A stretch of 64,000 bases of DNA. It comes from Aureispira sp. CCB-QB1 (GTDB lineage Bacteria; Bacteroidota; Bacteroidia; Chitinophagales; Saprospiraceae). The stretch covers positions 79,076 through 143,075 of the forward strand of contig NZ_JHBV01000049.1 in assembly GCF_000724545.1 (NCBI RefSeq), given 5' to 3'. Shown here piece after piece: positions 26,143 to 35,376 of the stretch. Positions within the stretch are counted from its first letter, which is position 1. Each line of letters begins with the position of its first letter. Position numbers and translations under genes: made by a program. The notes below the pieces were generated by a model. That model was given only the letters and a program-made list of their open reading frames with translations. It ran no database searches and had not been told where the DNA came from.

Positions 26143-27012
26143 TTATAGTTTTTGGATTTCCTCAATTGAGAGACCTGTATATCGGGCTATTTTTTCTAAG
26201 GAAAAACCATCTGTTTTCATTTCTTTGGCTACCTCTATACTTTTTTTGACTTTACCTTCTTTAATACCCTTTTCTCTGCCCTCCTTAATTCCCTCTTCTT
26301 TAGAAGAATCAACAACATTTTTCAAATCGCGATAATATTTTAAACTTTCCTCGTATTGTTCTTTTTCTTTGGGAGTAAATTTAGCGATTTCAGCTGCTTC
26401 AAAGAGTTTTTTAAAAATTCTTTCTTGAAGCACAACAGGGCGGTTTTGCAGGTTGGCTAGATGTCTAAAAACATACAACCATTTATCAAACTTAGATTGC
26501 AACTCGTTATCGGACTTAGTGAATTTAGGAAGCTCAATATAGATGTAGGTTAGTTTATTATAAAATACATTGTCATTTTGATCTTTTAGTTTAACAGTAT
26601 GTAATAACTCATTTTGAGTTTTGTGTTCATCAAAAATAAAGTCTAAGATACCAATTGTATAAACAGCTGCCAATTTAAAATTCCAATCCCCTTTTTTTGC
26701 TTGTTCCTGTATGGGGAAAGTAGAGTAATAGACCGATCTATCTTTAAAGAAATTTTGTTTAGCTTTTTGCACTTCTACAATAAATTTTTCGCCAGATTCA
26801 CTCTCACAATACAAATCAAAGATGGCTTTTCTTTCATATTCACTGCTCCCTAAGTGCTCATTTTTAGTATAAGTAAGGTTTTTAATCTGATGGATAGAAG
26901 GGAGCAATTGATTGAGAAAATCAATTAAAAGCTCTTTATTAGGTTCAACTCCAAAAAGTTTTTTGAAACCAAAATCTGTAAGAGGGTTTATATATTTATC
27001 TTTTAAAGTCAT
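26143..27012 (-). CDS. Rpn family recombination-promoting nuclease (PD-(D/E)XK)
   Basis: A 289-residue protein. The start was set at 27012 (MTLKDKYINPLTDFGFKKLF), where the family signature begins. The catalytic core has D in FDLYC and E-x-Q in FIVEVQKAK, the Rpn version of D...(D/E)xK. The end consists of KEGREKGIKEGK repeats and a small helical domain (FSLEKIARYTGLSIEEIQKL) also typical of Rpn proteins. E. coli RpnA is a DNA endonuclease that raises RecA-independent recombination. Related genes are numerous in Bacteroidota genomes. No flanking inverted repeats were seen, so there is no evidence for a mobile unit. Confidence 0.9.
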   Translation of the reverse strand: MTLKDKYINPLTDFGFKKLFGVEPNKELLIDFLNQLLPSIHQIKNLTYTKNEHLGSSEYERKAIFDLYCESESGEKFIVEVQKAKQNFFKDRSVYYSTFPIQEQAKKGDWNFKLAAVYTIGILDFIFDEHKTQNELLHTVKLKDQNDNVFYNKLTYIYIELPKFTKSDNELQSKFDKWLYVFRHLANLQNRPVVLQERIFKKLFEAAEIAKFTPKEKEQYEESLKYYRDLKNVVDSSKEEGIKEGREKGIKEGKVKKSIEVAKEMKTDGFSLEKIARYTGLSIEEIQKL

Positions 27013-27180
27013 TTTTAATATTTTAGGCAATAAAAGCGTATCTTTTTAATAATCAAAATGATGTGATTTGGTCATGCAGCAAAGTATAAATATAACTATT
27101 TTTTAGTTCGTATAGTTTCTGAAGTTTGCTTTTTTTGAATGAGTTGTATTGTTTGAAAAGAAAAATCCAGCCTTAATTTT

Positions 27181-28773
27181 TTAGTCTGAAGACATCAATT
27201 CTTTTGCAATATTATCACCAGTAATAGTAGAAGCAGTTAACAGACCAGCAAAGGCTGCTCCACCAATGCCCGCTGTAGTGATATCTTGCCCTGTCAAGTA
27301 AAAGTTTTTGATAGGCGTTCTTGGGCGTAGAAACTTTTGTTCAAATCGTTCTGGAGTATGTTCCAAACCATATAACTCACCTTTTTCATAATTGACAAAA
27401 TGCTTTGTTGTTAATGGACTAGACAACTCATAGTAATCCACTTTTCCTTTTAGTTGAGGTTCTTTCTTGTATAGTATCTCTAAGAGGCGTTGTGCAATTT
27501 TTTCCTTGCGTGCTTCATAGTCTTCACCTCGTTTTTTCCATCGTTTTCCATCCCAATTTTCAAATGTTTCATAAGGAACGAGTGTGATAATATCAATTGT
27601 ACTTTTACCAGGATAGCGATTGTTCCAATCAGGATCTTTTGCGGCAGGAAAAGAAATATAAACAACAGGAAAAGGCTCGTTATGATCCTTTAAATAATTC
27701 TCAACACATTCATCATGACTCAGTTTGTCAGGGTAGAGCCAGTAGTTGGCTTTGGGCAACTGCAATTCTTCAGGGCTTCCATCTAAACCAATATAGAGAC
27801 AAGCATGAGCTACAGAATGTTGTACTTTGTTAAGTTGTTGTTGCAAACGATGTTTTTGCACGATAGGAGCAGGAAGCAAAGTTTTGTAAGTAGTGTATAG
27901 CCCCGCATTGCTGATAATGTGTTTTGCTTTGAATACTTTTCCATCTTTCATTCGAACACCAACAGCCGTATTCTTTTCTATAACTACTTGGTCAACTTCA
28001 GCACTAATAAGAATAGTAGATCCCAAACGTTCTAATACGGGAGCAATCGTTTCTACAATTTGAGAAGATCCACCAATAGGAAAAAAGCCCCCTGAAAAAT
28101 AGTGTCTGACCAAAGAGGCATGCATGGCAAAACTACTTTGTTTGGGCGGTAGACCATAGTCTCCATATTGACCTGCCAATACTTTGATTAATTCTTGATT
28201 TTGGGTTAGAGAACCGAGTACGTCATGGGTGCTTTTTCTAGCATATTCGAGATAGGGCTTTCGCAAGAACCATCCCAATAATTTGCTCCAAATTGGAGAC
28301 ATTGTTTTTTCAACAAAAAAATTGCGACTGGTAGCACTAACCTTAAAAATTAAATCTACGTATGCTCGAATTGCTTTTTCTTCGTCAGGGAAATAGCCAA
28401 TCATTTTTTCTGTCCAGTTACCAACACCTTTGACGTAATCATAAGTTTTATCCCCAATGACAATGCGATCGTATACCGCTCCCATATCTGCCCATTTTAG
28501 TTGTTGGTCAGTGATAGAGTCAAATATTTTTTTGAGAATGCTAGATTCTTTTTCCATACTACCCACATAATGAATTCCAACATCCCATTCATAACCTTTG
28601 CGCTTGAAAATATGGGTAAAACCACCTGCTGTATAGTGACGCTCCAACACCAAGACCTTTTGACCTTTCTGAGCTAATAAAACAGCAGTAGTTAAACCAC
28701 CTATCCCCGAACCTATAATGATAGTATCGTACGATGCAGCAAGTTTGTGTTTCTTTTTGTAAGATTGAACCAT
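27181..28773 (-). CDS. FAD-dependent oxidoreductase, CrtI/RetSat (phytoene desaturase-like) family
   Basis: A 530-residue flavoprotein. The N terminus has the dinucleotide-binding fold (YDTIIIGSGIGGLTTAVLLA) followed by VLERHYTAGGFTHIF and WDVGIHYVG, as in all-trans-retinol 13,14-reductase-like proteins. The C terminus holds the second FAD motif (NFYLTGQDITTAGIGGAAFAGL). Members reduce or desaturate carotenoids, retinoids or fatty-acid-like substrates; the substrate here is unknown. No carotenoid genes are adjacent. Confidence 0.88.
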   Translation of the reverse strand: MVQSYKKKHKLAASYDTIIIGSGIGGLTTAVLLAQKGQKVLVLERHYTAGGFTHIFKRKGYEWDVGIHYVGSMEKESSILKKIFDSITDQQLKWADMGAVYDRIVIGDKTYDYVKGVGNWTEKMIGYFPDEEKAIRAYVDLIFKVSATSRNFFVEKTMSPIWSKLLGWFLRKPYLEYARKSTHDVLGSLTQNQELIKVLAGQYGDYGLPPKQSSFAMHASLVRHYFSGGFFPIGGSSQIVETIAPVLERLGSTILISAEVDQVVIEKNTAVGVRMKDGKVFKAKHIISNAGLYTTYKTLLPAPIVQKHRLQQQLNKVQHSVAHACLYIGLDGSPEELQLPKANYWLYPDKLSHDECVENYLKDHNEPFPVVYISFPAAKDPDWNNRYPGKSTIDIITLVPYETFENWDGKRWKKRGEDYEARKEKIAQRLLEILYKKEPQLKGKVDYYELSSPLTTKHFVNYEKGELYGLEHTPERFEQKFLRPRTPIKNFYLTGQDITTAGIGGAAFAGLLTASTITGDNIAKELMSSD

Positions 28774-29067
28774 AGTAGCGTAGTATTTGAAATAGATTGA
28801 ATAGTTGTTCTACAATATACAATTTTAATATAAAAAAATGGCTAAGATTTAACAAAGTTCTATTTGTTGTAAGATCTTTCATGGTTTAGCCTCTTATCTA
28901 AGAATGGAAAAATTAGATAGATAATGGAGGTGTTATGGGGAATGGCAACAGGAAATATGAGTTAATAAAATGTTAAGTCTTTGTACAAAATAATTTTTCT
29001 AGAACCAATTTAAGTTTTGCTTGTTTCGGAGTATTATAATTTAATCATTAAAGAACAAACAATAAAA
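28774..29067. other. Divergent intergenic region
   Basis: About 290 AT-rich bases between the RetSat-like gene and the nitroreductase. Promoters for both must lie here. No clear -7/-33 pair or RNA gene was recognised. Confidence 0.3.
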
Positions 29068-29700
29068 ATGGAATTATTAGACAAGTTAAATTGGCGTTAT
29101 GCTACCAAAGCAATGAATGGTAAAAAGGTACCTCAAGAGAAAATTGATACCATTATAGAGGCTGCCAATTTGGCTCCAACTTCTAGTGGATTACAACCTT
29201 TCGAAATTATTGTAGTTACCAACCAAGAGGTAAAAGAAAAAATCAAGGCAATTGCTTGGAATCAATCTGTTGTATCGGATTGTTCTCACTTATTGGTTTT
29301 TGCTGCTTGGGATACGTATACAGAAGATCGAATTAATAAAATGTTTGACTTGGTCAATGAAGTACGTGGATTTAAGAACGAAGGATGGGAGAATTATCGC
29401 CAGCAATTATTAAATATTTATCCTCAGAGAGATGCTGAAGAAAACTTTAATCATGCTGCAAGACAAGCCTATATTGCATTGATGGCAGCATTGACGGCAG
29501 CAGCTTTTGAAGAAGTAGATAGTACTCCTATGGAGGGATTTGATCCTGCTAAACTGGATGAAATCTTAGATTTGAGATCCAAAGGGCTTAGAAGCTGTGT
29601 GATGATGACAGTTGGATATAGAGATACTGAGAAAGACTGGTTGGTAAACCTAGAAAAAGTGCGCAAGAGCAAAGATGACTTGGTTACGATTGTAGACTAA
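29068..29700 (+). CDS. NAD(P)H-dependent nitroreductase (NfsB-like)
   Basis: A 210-residue FMN enzyme. The start was moved to 29068 (MELLDKLNWRYATKAMNGKKV), which matches the length and start of NfsB-type proteins; the upstream frame adds 17 poorly conserved residues. Motifs: RYATKAMNGKKV (FMN phosphate binding), LAPTSSGLQPFEIIVV, RQAYIALMAALTAAA, and a C-terminal GYRDTEKDW. It reduces nitroaromatics or quinones with NAD(P)H. A 144-bp palindromic element and then a terminator lie in its 3' region. Confidence 0.9.
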   Translation: MELLDKLNWRYATKAMNGKKVPQEKIDTIIEAANLAPTSSGLQPFEIIVVTNQEVKEKIKAIAWNQSVVSDCSHLLVFAAWDTYTEDRINKMFDLVNEVRGFKNEGWENYRQQLLNIYPQRDAEENFNHAARQAYIALMAALTAAAFEEVDSTPMEGFDPAKLDEILDLRSKGLRSCVMMTVGYRDTEKDWLVNLEKVRKSKDDLVTIVD

Positions 29701-29722
29701 TAAAGACTACAAGTAGGATAAC

Positions 29723-29866
29723 ATTACTCCGTTGAAAAATCGTATTAGTTTGATTATCAGCAAGATGTATTTTTATTAACCTTTGCACTAAAAGACTGGT
29801 AATCAAACTAATACAAGATGCTTTTTTACGTTTTTCGTAGAAAAAATAAAAAATCAACGGAGTATT
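29723..29866. repeat. 144-bp palindromic element, copy B (inverted orientation)
   Basis: Begins ATTACTCCGTTGA and ends TCAACGGAGTATT. Inner arms ATTAGTTTGATTATCAG (29744-29760) and CTGGTAATCAAACTAAT (29796-29812). It is the reverse orientation of copies A and C and lies between the nitroreductase stop codon and its terminator, so it would be part of that transcript. Confidence 0.85.
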
Positions 29867-29872
29867 AGGATA

Positions 29873-29910
29873 AAAAATCCAAAAACTATTCTGAGTTTTT
29901 GGATTTTTGT
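29873..29910 (+). terminator. Rho-independent terminator of the nitroreductase unit
   Basis: Stem AAAAATCCAAAAACT / AGTTTTTGGATTTTT with a 6-base loop. The longer frame of the next gene would start inside this hairpin, which supports the downstream ATG at 29947. Confidence 0.85.
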
Positions 29911-29946
29911 CTTATTATAAGGAATTATCAAACTAAAACTAAAACA

Positions 29947-30882
29947 ATGAAAACATTACTTTGTCTTTTTTACGTATTGCTTGCCAATATTGCTTTTTCT
30001 CAGACGGCAGCCGATTATTTTGAAAAAGCATTAGAACTTTATGATAAAGAGAACTACAAAGCTGCGTTAACTGAAATTGAACAAGCTCTTAAATTAGATC
30101 CTAATCAAGCCGATTATTATGCGGTTTGGGCAGAGTTAAAAACTCAGTTAAAAGCCTATCAAGAGGCTTATGCAATTTATGGTGTGGCATTAGAAAAATT
30201 TCCAGAAGAAGCACTGTTATACAACGACCGAGCTAATTTGTTGTTGCATTTGAGAGGCTTTGAAGATGCGATTAAAGATTATACAGAAGCCATTCGACTG
30301 GCAAAAACAGAAGAAATGCGAGTTAGTTATTTGTCGAACCGAGCAGGGGCAAAAACTAGAATTATGAACTATGAAGGGGCTTACCAAGATTTAATGGAAG
30401 CTTACGCACTAGATTCTACTAACTTAGCCGTTTTGACCAATTTGGGAATGGTAGCTGATGAAGTTGGGAAAGGGGAGGAAACCTTAAGGTATCTAATTAA
30501 GGTAGTTGAAATTGATAGCTTGTATTTTCCTGCATACATTAATATTGGCTTTAAATACCAAGGATTGAACAGACACAAAGAGGCTGTAGAGTACTTTGAT
30601 CAAGCTCTCAAAATTTCACCCAATGAGCCTTTAGGGTATAGCAATCGGAGTTTTAGTAAATTAAAATTAGGGCAACTAAATGCAGCTATGAAAGATATTG
30701 ATAAATCAATTAAACTCTTTCCTGGCAATCCTTATGCATATAAAATTAGAGCATTGATTTGGATTGAGAAGAAAAAGATCGCTAAGGCTTGTGAGGATTT
30801 AGACAATGCGCTCAAACAGGGATATACTGATATGTATGGTGATGAAGTTTTGCAACTGCAAGTAAAACATTGCCAAAAATAA
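29947..30882 (+). CDS. Exported tetratricopeptide repeat protein
   Basis: A 311-residue protein with a signal peptide (MKTLLCLFYVLLANIAFSQ) and about seven TPRs covering almost the whole mature part (for example AADYFEKALELYDKENYKAA, EDAIKDYTEAIRLA, KEAVEYFDQALKISPNEPLG). It has no other domain. TPRs act as protein-binding scaffolds, here in the periplasm or at the outer membrane. The start at 29947 follows a terminator and gives a clean signal peptide. The convergent gene downstream is separated by a hairpin at 30923-30960. Confidence 0.85.
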   Translation: MKTLLCLFYVLLANIAFSQTAADYFEKALELYDKENYKAALTEIEQALKLDPNQADYYAVWAELKTQLKAYQEAYAIYGVALEKFPEEALLYNDRANLLLHLRGFEDAIKDYTEAIRLAKTEEMRVSYLSNRAGAKTRIMNYEGAYQDLMEAYALDSTNLAVLTNLGMVADEVGKGEETLRYLIKVVEIDSLYFPAYINIGFKYQGLNRHKEAVEYFDQALKISPNEPLGYSNRSFSKLKLGQLNAAMKDIDKSIKLFPGNPYAYKIRALIWIEKKKIAKACEDLDNALKQGYTDMYGDEVLQLQVKHCQK

Positions 30883-30922
30883 AAATCAATTGATTACTGG
30901 GCAAACAACTTTTGTGAAACGA

Positions 30923-30960
30923 ACATTAGATAGAATCTTCTTAAAGACTCTATCTAATGT
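30923..30960. terminator. Hairpin between convergent genes
   Basis: ACATTAGATAGAATC pairs with GACTCTATCTAATGT (one mismatch), with an 8-base loop. No T-run on either side, so it is a weak or factor-dependent terminator at best. Confidence 0.45.
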
Positions 30961-30985
30961 ATAGGCATATAAGGCTTAAGAAGGT

Positions 30986-31867
30986 CTATTGTTCAAATAG
31001 ATGATTAGGTTTTAAATACACCAAGCTGTTTTCTATATCTAAGATCATATTATAGTGTTTCAATAACCCATTGCCAAGAACGCTTATTTTTTGCCGTCCA
31101 ATGGAACCTTCAAAAAAGCTAATTGGGAGTGCTTTAAACTTAGTACGCCCAATCTTGAATGAGGGTAAGACGGCTTTTTTAGTTGTTAAGGTATTGCCAT
31201 AAGCATCTTTTAGCGTACTTTCATTGGTAATCTTTAAGAGACGCCCTAATTGATGTTTTTGAGCAAAGGCATCGTCCAGTAAAATTGTTCCTCCATAGCC
31301 TGTGTGAATCATAAATTTTTGTTGCAACCTTTGTCGCCCAATGTTTAATTTTCCTTCAATAAATAACAAGTCTTTTTCTTGTGTTAATCGAAACTTTTGA
31401 AACTGTTTTAAATGTTGTTTTGACGGGGCACTTTCATAGATAACAAAATTTTTATCATGGTAGTTAATTTCAATCATTTTTCCCTTAAAAAGAAGTGGTC
31501 CAAACTTACCATCGGTTAGTTGTCCTGAATGTTTGTCCACCCATACGACTAGACTATCGAAACGATGATTCCCAATAGAGAATGTGTTGTTTTTAAAAAA
31601 TTTAGCAGTCCCTTTTCCGCCCCAACTATTGGCTTCTGTACTGGTAGCGTTTTTTTTAGTAGCGATCTTGTTAAATACTTCTTCAATGATGGAGACACCA
31701 CTCTCTCCTGTGTGAAACATCATTTTTAGACTATCTTTTTGATTTAAAAGAGCAGGAATATAAATATTGTTAAAAGAGGTCAATACAAATGAGATAGTAT
31801 CTATTTGTTGCGCTTTTAGATGTAAGCAAGTAGATAGAATAAAACAGGTCAGTGTGAATCGAAACAT
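30986..31867 (-). CDS. Secreted two-lobed retropepsin-like protein with altered active-site motifs
   Basis: A 293-residue protein with signal peptide (FRFTLTCFILSTCLHLKAQ) and two copies of a retropepsin-like half. The positions of the aspartic protease triads DTG are HTG in both halves: H52-T-G followed by ESGVSII, and H188-T-G followed by YGGTILL. The rest of the fold marks remain (SVLGNGLLKHYNMILD, SLVYLKPN). It is therefore probably not an active aspartic protease. It could be a binding protein, or an enzyme using histidine in another way. It stands alone and is convergent with the TPR gene. Confidence 0.7.
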   Translation of the reverse strand: MFRFTLTCFILSTCLHLKAQQIDTISFVLTSFNNIYIPALLNQKDSLKMMFHTGESGVSIIEEVFNKIATKKNATSTEANSWGGKGTAKFFKNNTFSIGNHRFDSLVVWVDKHSGQLTDGKFGPLLFKGKMIEINYHDKNFVIYESAPSKQHLKQFQKFRLTQEKDLLFIEGKLNIGRQRLQQKFMIHTGYGGTILLDDAFAQKHQLGRLLKITNESTLKDAYGNTLTTKKAVLPSFKIGRTKFKALPISFFEGSIGRQKISVLGNGLLKHYNMILDIENSLVYLKPNHLFEQ

Positions 31868-31886
31868 GTGTGTTGATATTGTTAGG

Positions 31887-31938
31887 TTACTTCGTGAGCG
31901 CTTTGCTTTTAGTTAGTTACGCTGTTATTCCGAAGTAA
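31887..31938. repeat. Short palindromic fragment of the CTTCG type
   Basis: TTACTTCG (31887-31894) and CGAAGTAA (31931-31938) flank GTGAGCGCTTTGCTTTTAGT and GTTACGCTG. It resembles 57620-57680 and 12180-12210. Confidence 0.5.
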
Positions 31939-31951
31939 TGATAAAAGTAGT

Positions 31952-32590
31952 TTAATTTTTTAAACAGCGACACGAATAGGCGAAATTCACATTATCTCTA
32001 TAACGTGCAATTTGCTGTGTGTTATGAAAGAAAACTCTAGAGTAAGCAGTATTGGCGCCAGAACCTGTGTGGGACCAAAAACGGGCATTGTCCCCTAAGT
32101 TTTGAAAATTACCATTGTTATTAGAACCTGCTGGAAAAGCATTAAAACCAAAGTCATTCGTGCCATTCAAATCAGACCATCCAGAAGTAGATTTTAATAA
32201 GGCAGCTTCGTTATTGCCTCTATTAGAACCAACAAAATCAGCTTCTGTCTTAGACATTCCTAAAAAGCGTTCTAAGGCAATCCACTCTTCATCTGAAGGC
32301 AAGTGCCAACCATCAGGACAAACATTTAAGGCTTGATTGTACGTATACAATCTGCCATATTGGTTTGTCGGATTCATAGGGTTGATTAAGTCGCCCGTCA
32401 TTTCAAAACGCATATTTTCTGTCATCCAACATTGTAGACCGATTATAGCTGTAGTATAAACTTTGCCATCTCTGGGGTCTGTAAAAGAACCAATGCAATC
32501 AGGATTGGTACTATTGTCTTTATTGCACGCCCAGCCCAAGCAACTAAGGAAGAGTAATCCTAAAATTTTAAATTGTTTCATGCTTTTCAT
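31952..32590 (-). CDS. FISUMP-domain lipoprotein
   Basis: A lipoprotein of about 212 residues (lipobox LGWAC) that carries the Fibrobacter succinogenes major paralogous domain. Visible marks are DPRDGKVYTTAIIGLQCWMT, NMRFE, YGRLYTYNQAL, CPDGWHLPSDEEWIALERFLG, then FNAFPAG and YSCRCLKN at the end. Function of the domain is unknown, but it is common on Bacteroidota and Fibrobacter surfaces. The start is either 32590 or 32581 (MKSMKQ...); both give the same signal peptide. Confidence 0.9.
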   Translation of the reverse strand: MKSMKQFKILGLLFLSCLGWACNKDNSTNPDCIGSFTDPRDGKVYTTAIIGLQCWMTENMRFEMTGDLINPMNPTNQYGRLYTYNQALNVCPDGWHLPSDEEWIALERFLGMSKTEADFVGSNRGNNEAALLKSTSGWSDLNGTNDFGFNAFPAGSNNNGNFQNLGDNARFWSHTGSGANTAYSRVFFHNTQQIARYRDNVNFAYSCRCLKN

Positions 32591-32767
32591 TCTTTTTTGA
32601 TTGTTGATAATGATATGCTTAGGTTCAAGCACAAGTTTATTAGACTTTTAAAATAGCAACTTTTTTCATTTAGTAAAAGTAAAAACTTAAGTTGTTGAAA
32701 ATTCGAGAAATTATGAGTTCAAATTTAAGAAAGTGAAGAGGCGGCAAAACAATAAAATCCAAAATTT

Positions 32768-33733
32768 ATGATGAGTATTACTTGTAAAGGGGGACTACTT
32801 TTATTTTTATCAATCTTTATTTTTTCATGCAATCAGAATTCGGAAAAAAGTACGGAACAAGAGTCCAATTATTCGATAAAAGTAACTCCAAAAGAGGTGA
32901 TTAAAGAGGAGCGTATTGAAGAAGTTATGGGGAAAGCTATTTGGGGATATCGTTTTAAAATTAGTGGTGATTTTGATGGAGATGGTAAGATAGATACTCT
33001 GACAGAAAAATTCGTCAGTCTTAAAACAAGAAAAGAAACCAATAAATTTTACGAAAATATCCCTGTTGGTAGCTATGCTTATTTTAGACATGAAATTGGC
33101 GAAAACTATTCATTTTTAGTAGATAACGCTTCTTTAGTTGATACCTTAAAAAATATTGGCGATTTTGGTCTTGCTTGGCTAGAAAAAATTGGAGATATAG
33201 ATGGCAATGGAACTGATGAAATTGGTTTTGTTTGTTACCATGATGATAATTCTAGTATAAATACTTTTCAAATTTATACTTTCAATAAAAAATGGGAGAA
33301 AATGTATTCTTTTGAGGTCAGAGACTGGGCTTTGCCTAAACTGCCTCAAGTCAATATCAAAAATAATCTACAAGGAGTCGATGAGGGAGTACCTTTAGAT
33401 ATTATAACGATTGAAAAGCTTGAAAAAGAAATTGAAAAAACAAGCTTAGTGAAATTACTTCGACAAAAAACTATATCTTATAAGGGAATATACAATGCCC
33501 CTTGTAGCGAAAAATATATTGGTCTGAAAGATCGAAGTGAAAAACAAGAATTTATTTGGGTAAAAAGTATAGGAGGAGGGGAGTCCCCAAAAGTAAGAGA
33601 TAAGTGGTTAAAAGTTGAATTAAGTCGTTATCATAAAGAGAAAGCACAACAAGTAATTTCTGATGCCCTAAAAGGAACTCTTGAAATATGTGATCCAGGA
33701 ATGACCTATGATTATCAGGTAGTTTTTAAGTAA
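32768..33733 (+). CDS. Putative lipoprotein with FG-GAP/VCBS-like calcium loops
   Basis: A 321-residue lipoprotein (lipobox IFSC). Two acidic loops, GDFDGDGKIDT near residue 72 and GDIDGNGTDEIGF near residue 153, resemble the calcium loops of FG-GAP/VCBS repeats. The C-terminal third is charged and helical. I do not recognise a named family. Divergent from the FISUMP gene. Confidence 0.7.
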   Translation: MMSITCKGGLLLFLSIFIFSCNQNSEKSTEQESNYSIKVTPKEVIKEERIEEVMGKAIWGYRFKISGDFDGDGKIDTLTEKFVSLKTRKETNKFYENIPVGSYAYFRHEIGENYSFLVDNASLVDTLKNIGDFGLAWLEKIGDIDGNGTDEIGFVCYHDDNSSINTFQIYTFNKKWEKMYSFEVRDWALPKLPQVNIKNNLQGVDEGVPLDIITIEKLEKEIEKTSLVKLLRQKTISYKGIYNAPCSEKYIGLKDRSEKQEFIWVKSIGGGESPKVRDKWLKVELSRYHKEKAQQVISDALKGTLEICDPGMTYDYQVVFK

Positions 33734-33752
33734 TGCATACTTTGATTTTGTT

Positions 33753-33804
33753 AAACAAGAAAGCCATCCAAGTAAATAATTCCTAGAATGGCTCTTTGTT
33801 TTTA
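33753..33804 (+). terminator. Probable terminator of the FG-GAP-like lipoprotein gene
   Basis: AACAAGAAAGCCAT and ATGGCTCTTTGTT form an imperfect stem with a long loop, followed by TTTT. Confidence 0.45.
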
Positions 33805-35376
33805 ATGTACTAAAAGAAGTTCGTCCCCTGTTAGCTTAAATTTTTGATCTCCGATTTTTATAGTGTTGCCTCCTTCTAGTTCGGATAAGGCTTCGAAATC
33901 ATCGTTCATCGTATAAATGGCACCTTTGGTTTTTATGGCAATTTTTAGATAATCCGCATGAATTCGACCTCCAGAGCGTTCCACACCACAAAGAATAATT
34001 TGGATAGGAATATCAATTTTGGATAATAATTTAATATCTTTTACAGGCGCAAAATTGTCTGCAATCATAACAATGCCTTCATTGTCAGGGTATTTTTTTA
34101 AAGCCTTAATCACAGCTTCTAAATTGTTTTCTGGCGCATCTCGACCAGAACCTTTGCGCATGGTACTATAACAAACTTCTTCAACAACTTCGATACTATC
34201 GTCTTGAATATCGTAAATGCCTTTAATATTACCAATGTGTTCATAACCATTAGGACCAGTGTCCCCATCGTTAAAAAAGACAAATGGGGGAGCGTTTAAA
34301 CGCTCAAAGTTGTTGCGTCTCCAAATAAAAGTTTGTGCAATATAAGGATACATACTCCCTGTAACATCTTCCACAATAATATGATTTTCCCAACGAGTTT
34401 TTCGCTTTTCTAAAACCCTTAGTACAACAGTATCTTGCAAATGTTGGCGATAACTACTTCTGCCGGGGGACCAGCCACCAGAATATCCGCTTTTAGAAAG
34501 AGTACTAATTATAGACCGTGTTGTAGAGCCTTCTTCATAAATCTCTGATTCTGTAAAGGTAGTATCATAAACAGTTTTATCCAAAGCAGGATCTGGATCT
34601 AAAGACTCTTTTTTTCGAAGCTTGAATAGACCAGGTCTTTTAAATCGTTTGCCTTTTTCTAGCAAACGTTTATTTCTAGGGAGATAAAGCCCTGTGAAAC
34701 GTCGAGTTGTATTTTTAATAACACGTTTACTAATAAGGGTATCTATTTTGATAATGGTTTTGGGAGCTTCATATGTTCCCCCTCCACCAGATAGCGGCGA
34801 CTCACTTGCAAAAGTACCACTAGAGGAGCCAAAAGCTTCTTCGAGTATCTTCTTAATAATGACAATTTCTTCTTCTGTAGAAAGTTTCGAGCGACCATTG
34901 CTAGATTCAGAGATGGTTGATGAATTGGGTGCTGAAACTTCAGCAGGTTCAGTAGTATACACCATAAATCCATGAAATAAATCTTCTGCCATTTGATAAT
35001 CGGTCGTTTGTTGTTCGATAAAATTCCACTGAATTAGGTTGTTATCAAATACAATAGGAAAGTGGCGCTTTAAGGTTTGAATTCTTTGCCGATTAAGGGA
35101 GTGTTGTTCAAACTTATTGGAACGTTTGTAGGCAGTGTAAATTAAATCAATTCTTGTAATGGTTTTTCGCTTAAGTTTTGTGATGATGTCAAGATTTTTA
35201 ATCTGAGCACTTCCATAATGCATCGAAATGGGATACTGGTTTTGGGCTAGTGGAGTATTGGAAATAGGAGCAACCAGTTGGGGGACTGTCTCCATAAGGT
35301 AGTCTATACGTACTATTTGAGCATGGGGTTTTTCTAAAAATAGAAAGAAAATCAGGAGGCATAGGATGTATTTCAT
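33802..35376 (-). CDS. Secreted protein with C-terminal VWA-like domain
   Basis: A 524-residue protein with signal peptide (LLIFFLFLEKPHAQ). Residues 1-160 are unrecognised, and 160-300 are Ser/Gly/Lys-rich and look disordered. From about residue 330 comes a VWA-like domain whose MIDAS is IVEDVTGSMYPYI (DxTGSM) with later KGSGRDAPENN and GIVMIADN. VWA domains bind partners through a metal ion. It may sit at the cell surface or in the periplasm. It stands alone; the 3' end is 68 bases from the convergent lipoprotein gene. Confidence 0.7.
   Translation of the reverse strand: MKYILCLLIFFLFLEKPHAQIVRIDYLMETVPQLVAPISNTPLAQNQYPISMHYGSAQIKNLDIITKLKRKTITRIDLIYTAYKRSNKFEQHSLNRQRIQTLKRHFPIVFDNNLIQWNFIEQQTTDYQMAEDLFHGFMVYTTEPAEVSAPNSSTISESSNGRSKLSTEEEIVIIKKILEEAFGSSSGTFASESPLSGGGGTYEAPKTIIKIDTLISKRVIKNTTRRFTGLYLPRNKRLLEKGKRFKRPGLFKLRKKESLDPDPALDKTVYDTTFTESEIYEEGSTTRSIISTLSKSGYSGGWSPGRSSYRQHLQDTVVLRVLEKRKTRWENHIIVEDVTGSMYPYIAQTFIWRRNNFERLNAPPFVFFNDGDTGPNGYEHIGNIKGIYDIQDDSIEVVEEVCYSTMRKGSGRDAPENNLEAVIKALKKYPDNEGIVMIADNFAPVKDIKLLSKIDIPIQIILCGVERSGGRIHADYLKIAIKTKGAIYTMNDDFEALSELEGGNTIKIGDQKFKLTGDELLLVH

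Noticed and set aside
26143..27012. Rpn gene as part of an insertion sequence
   Set aside because: No flanking inverted repeats or target duplication could be found on either side.
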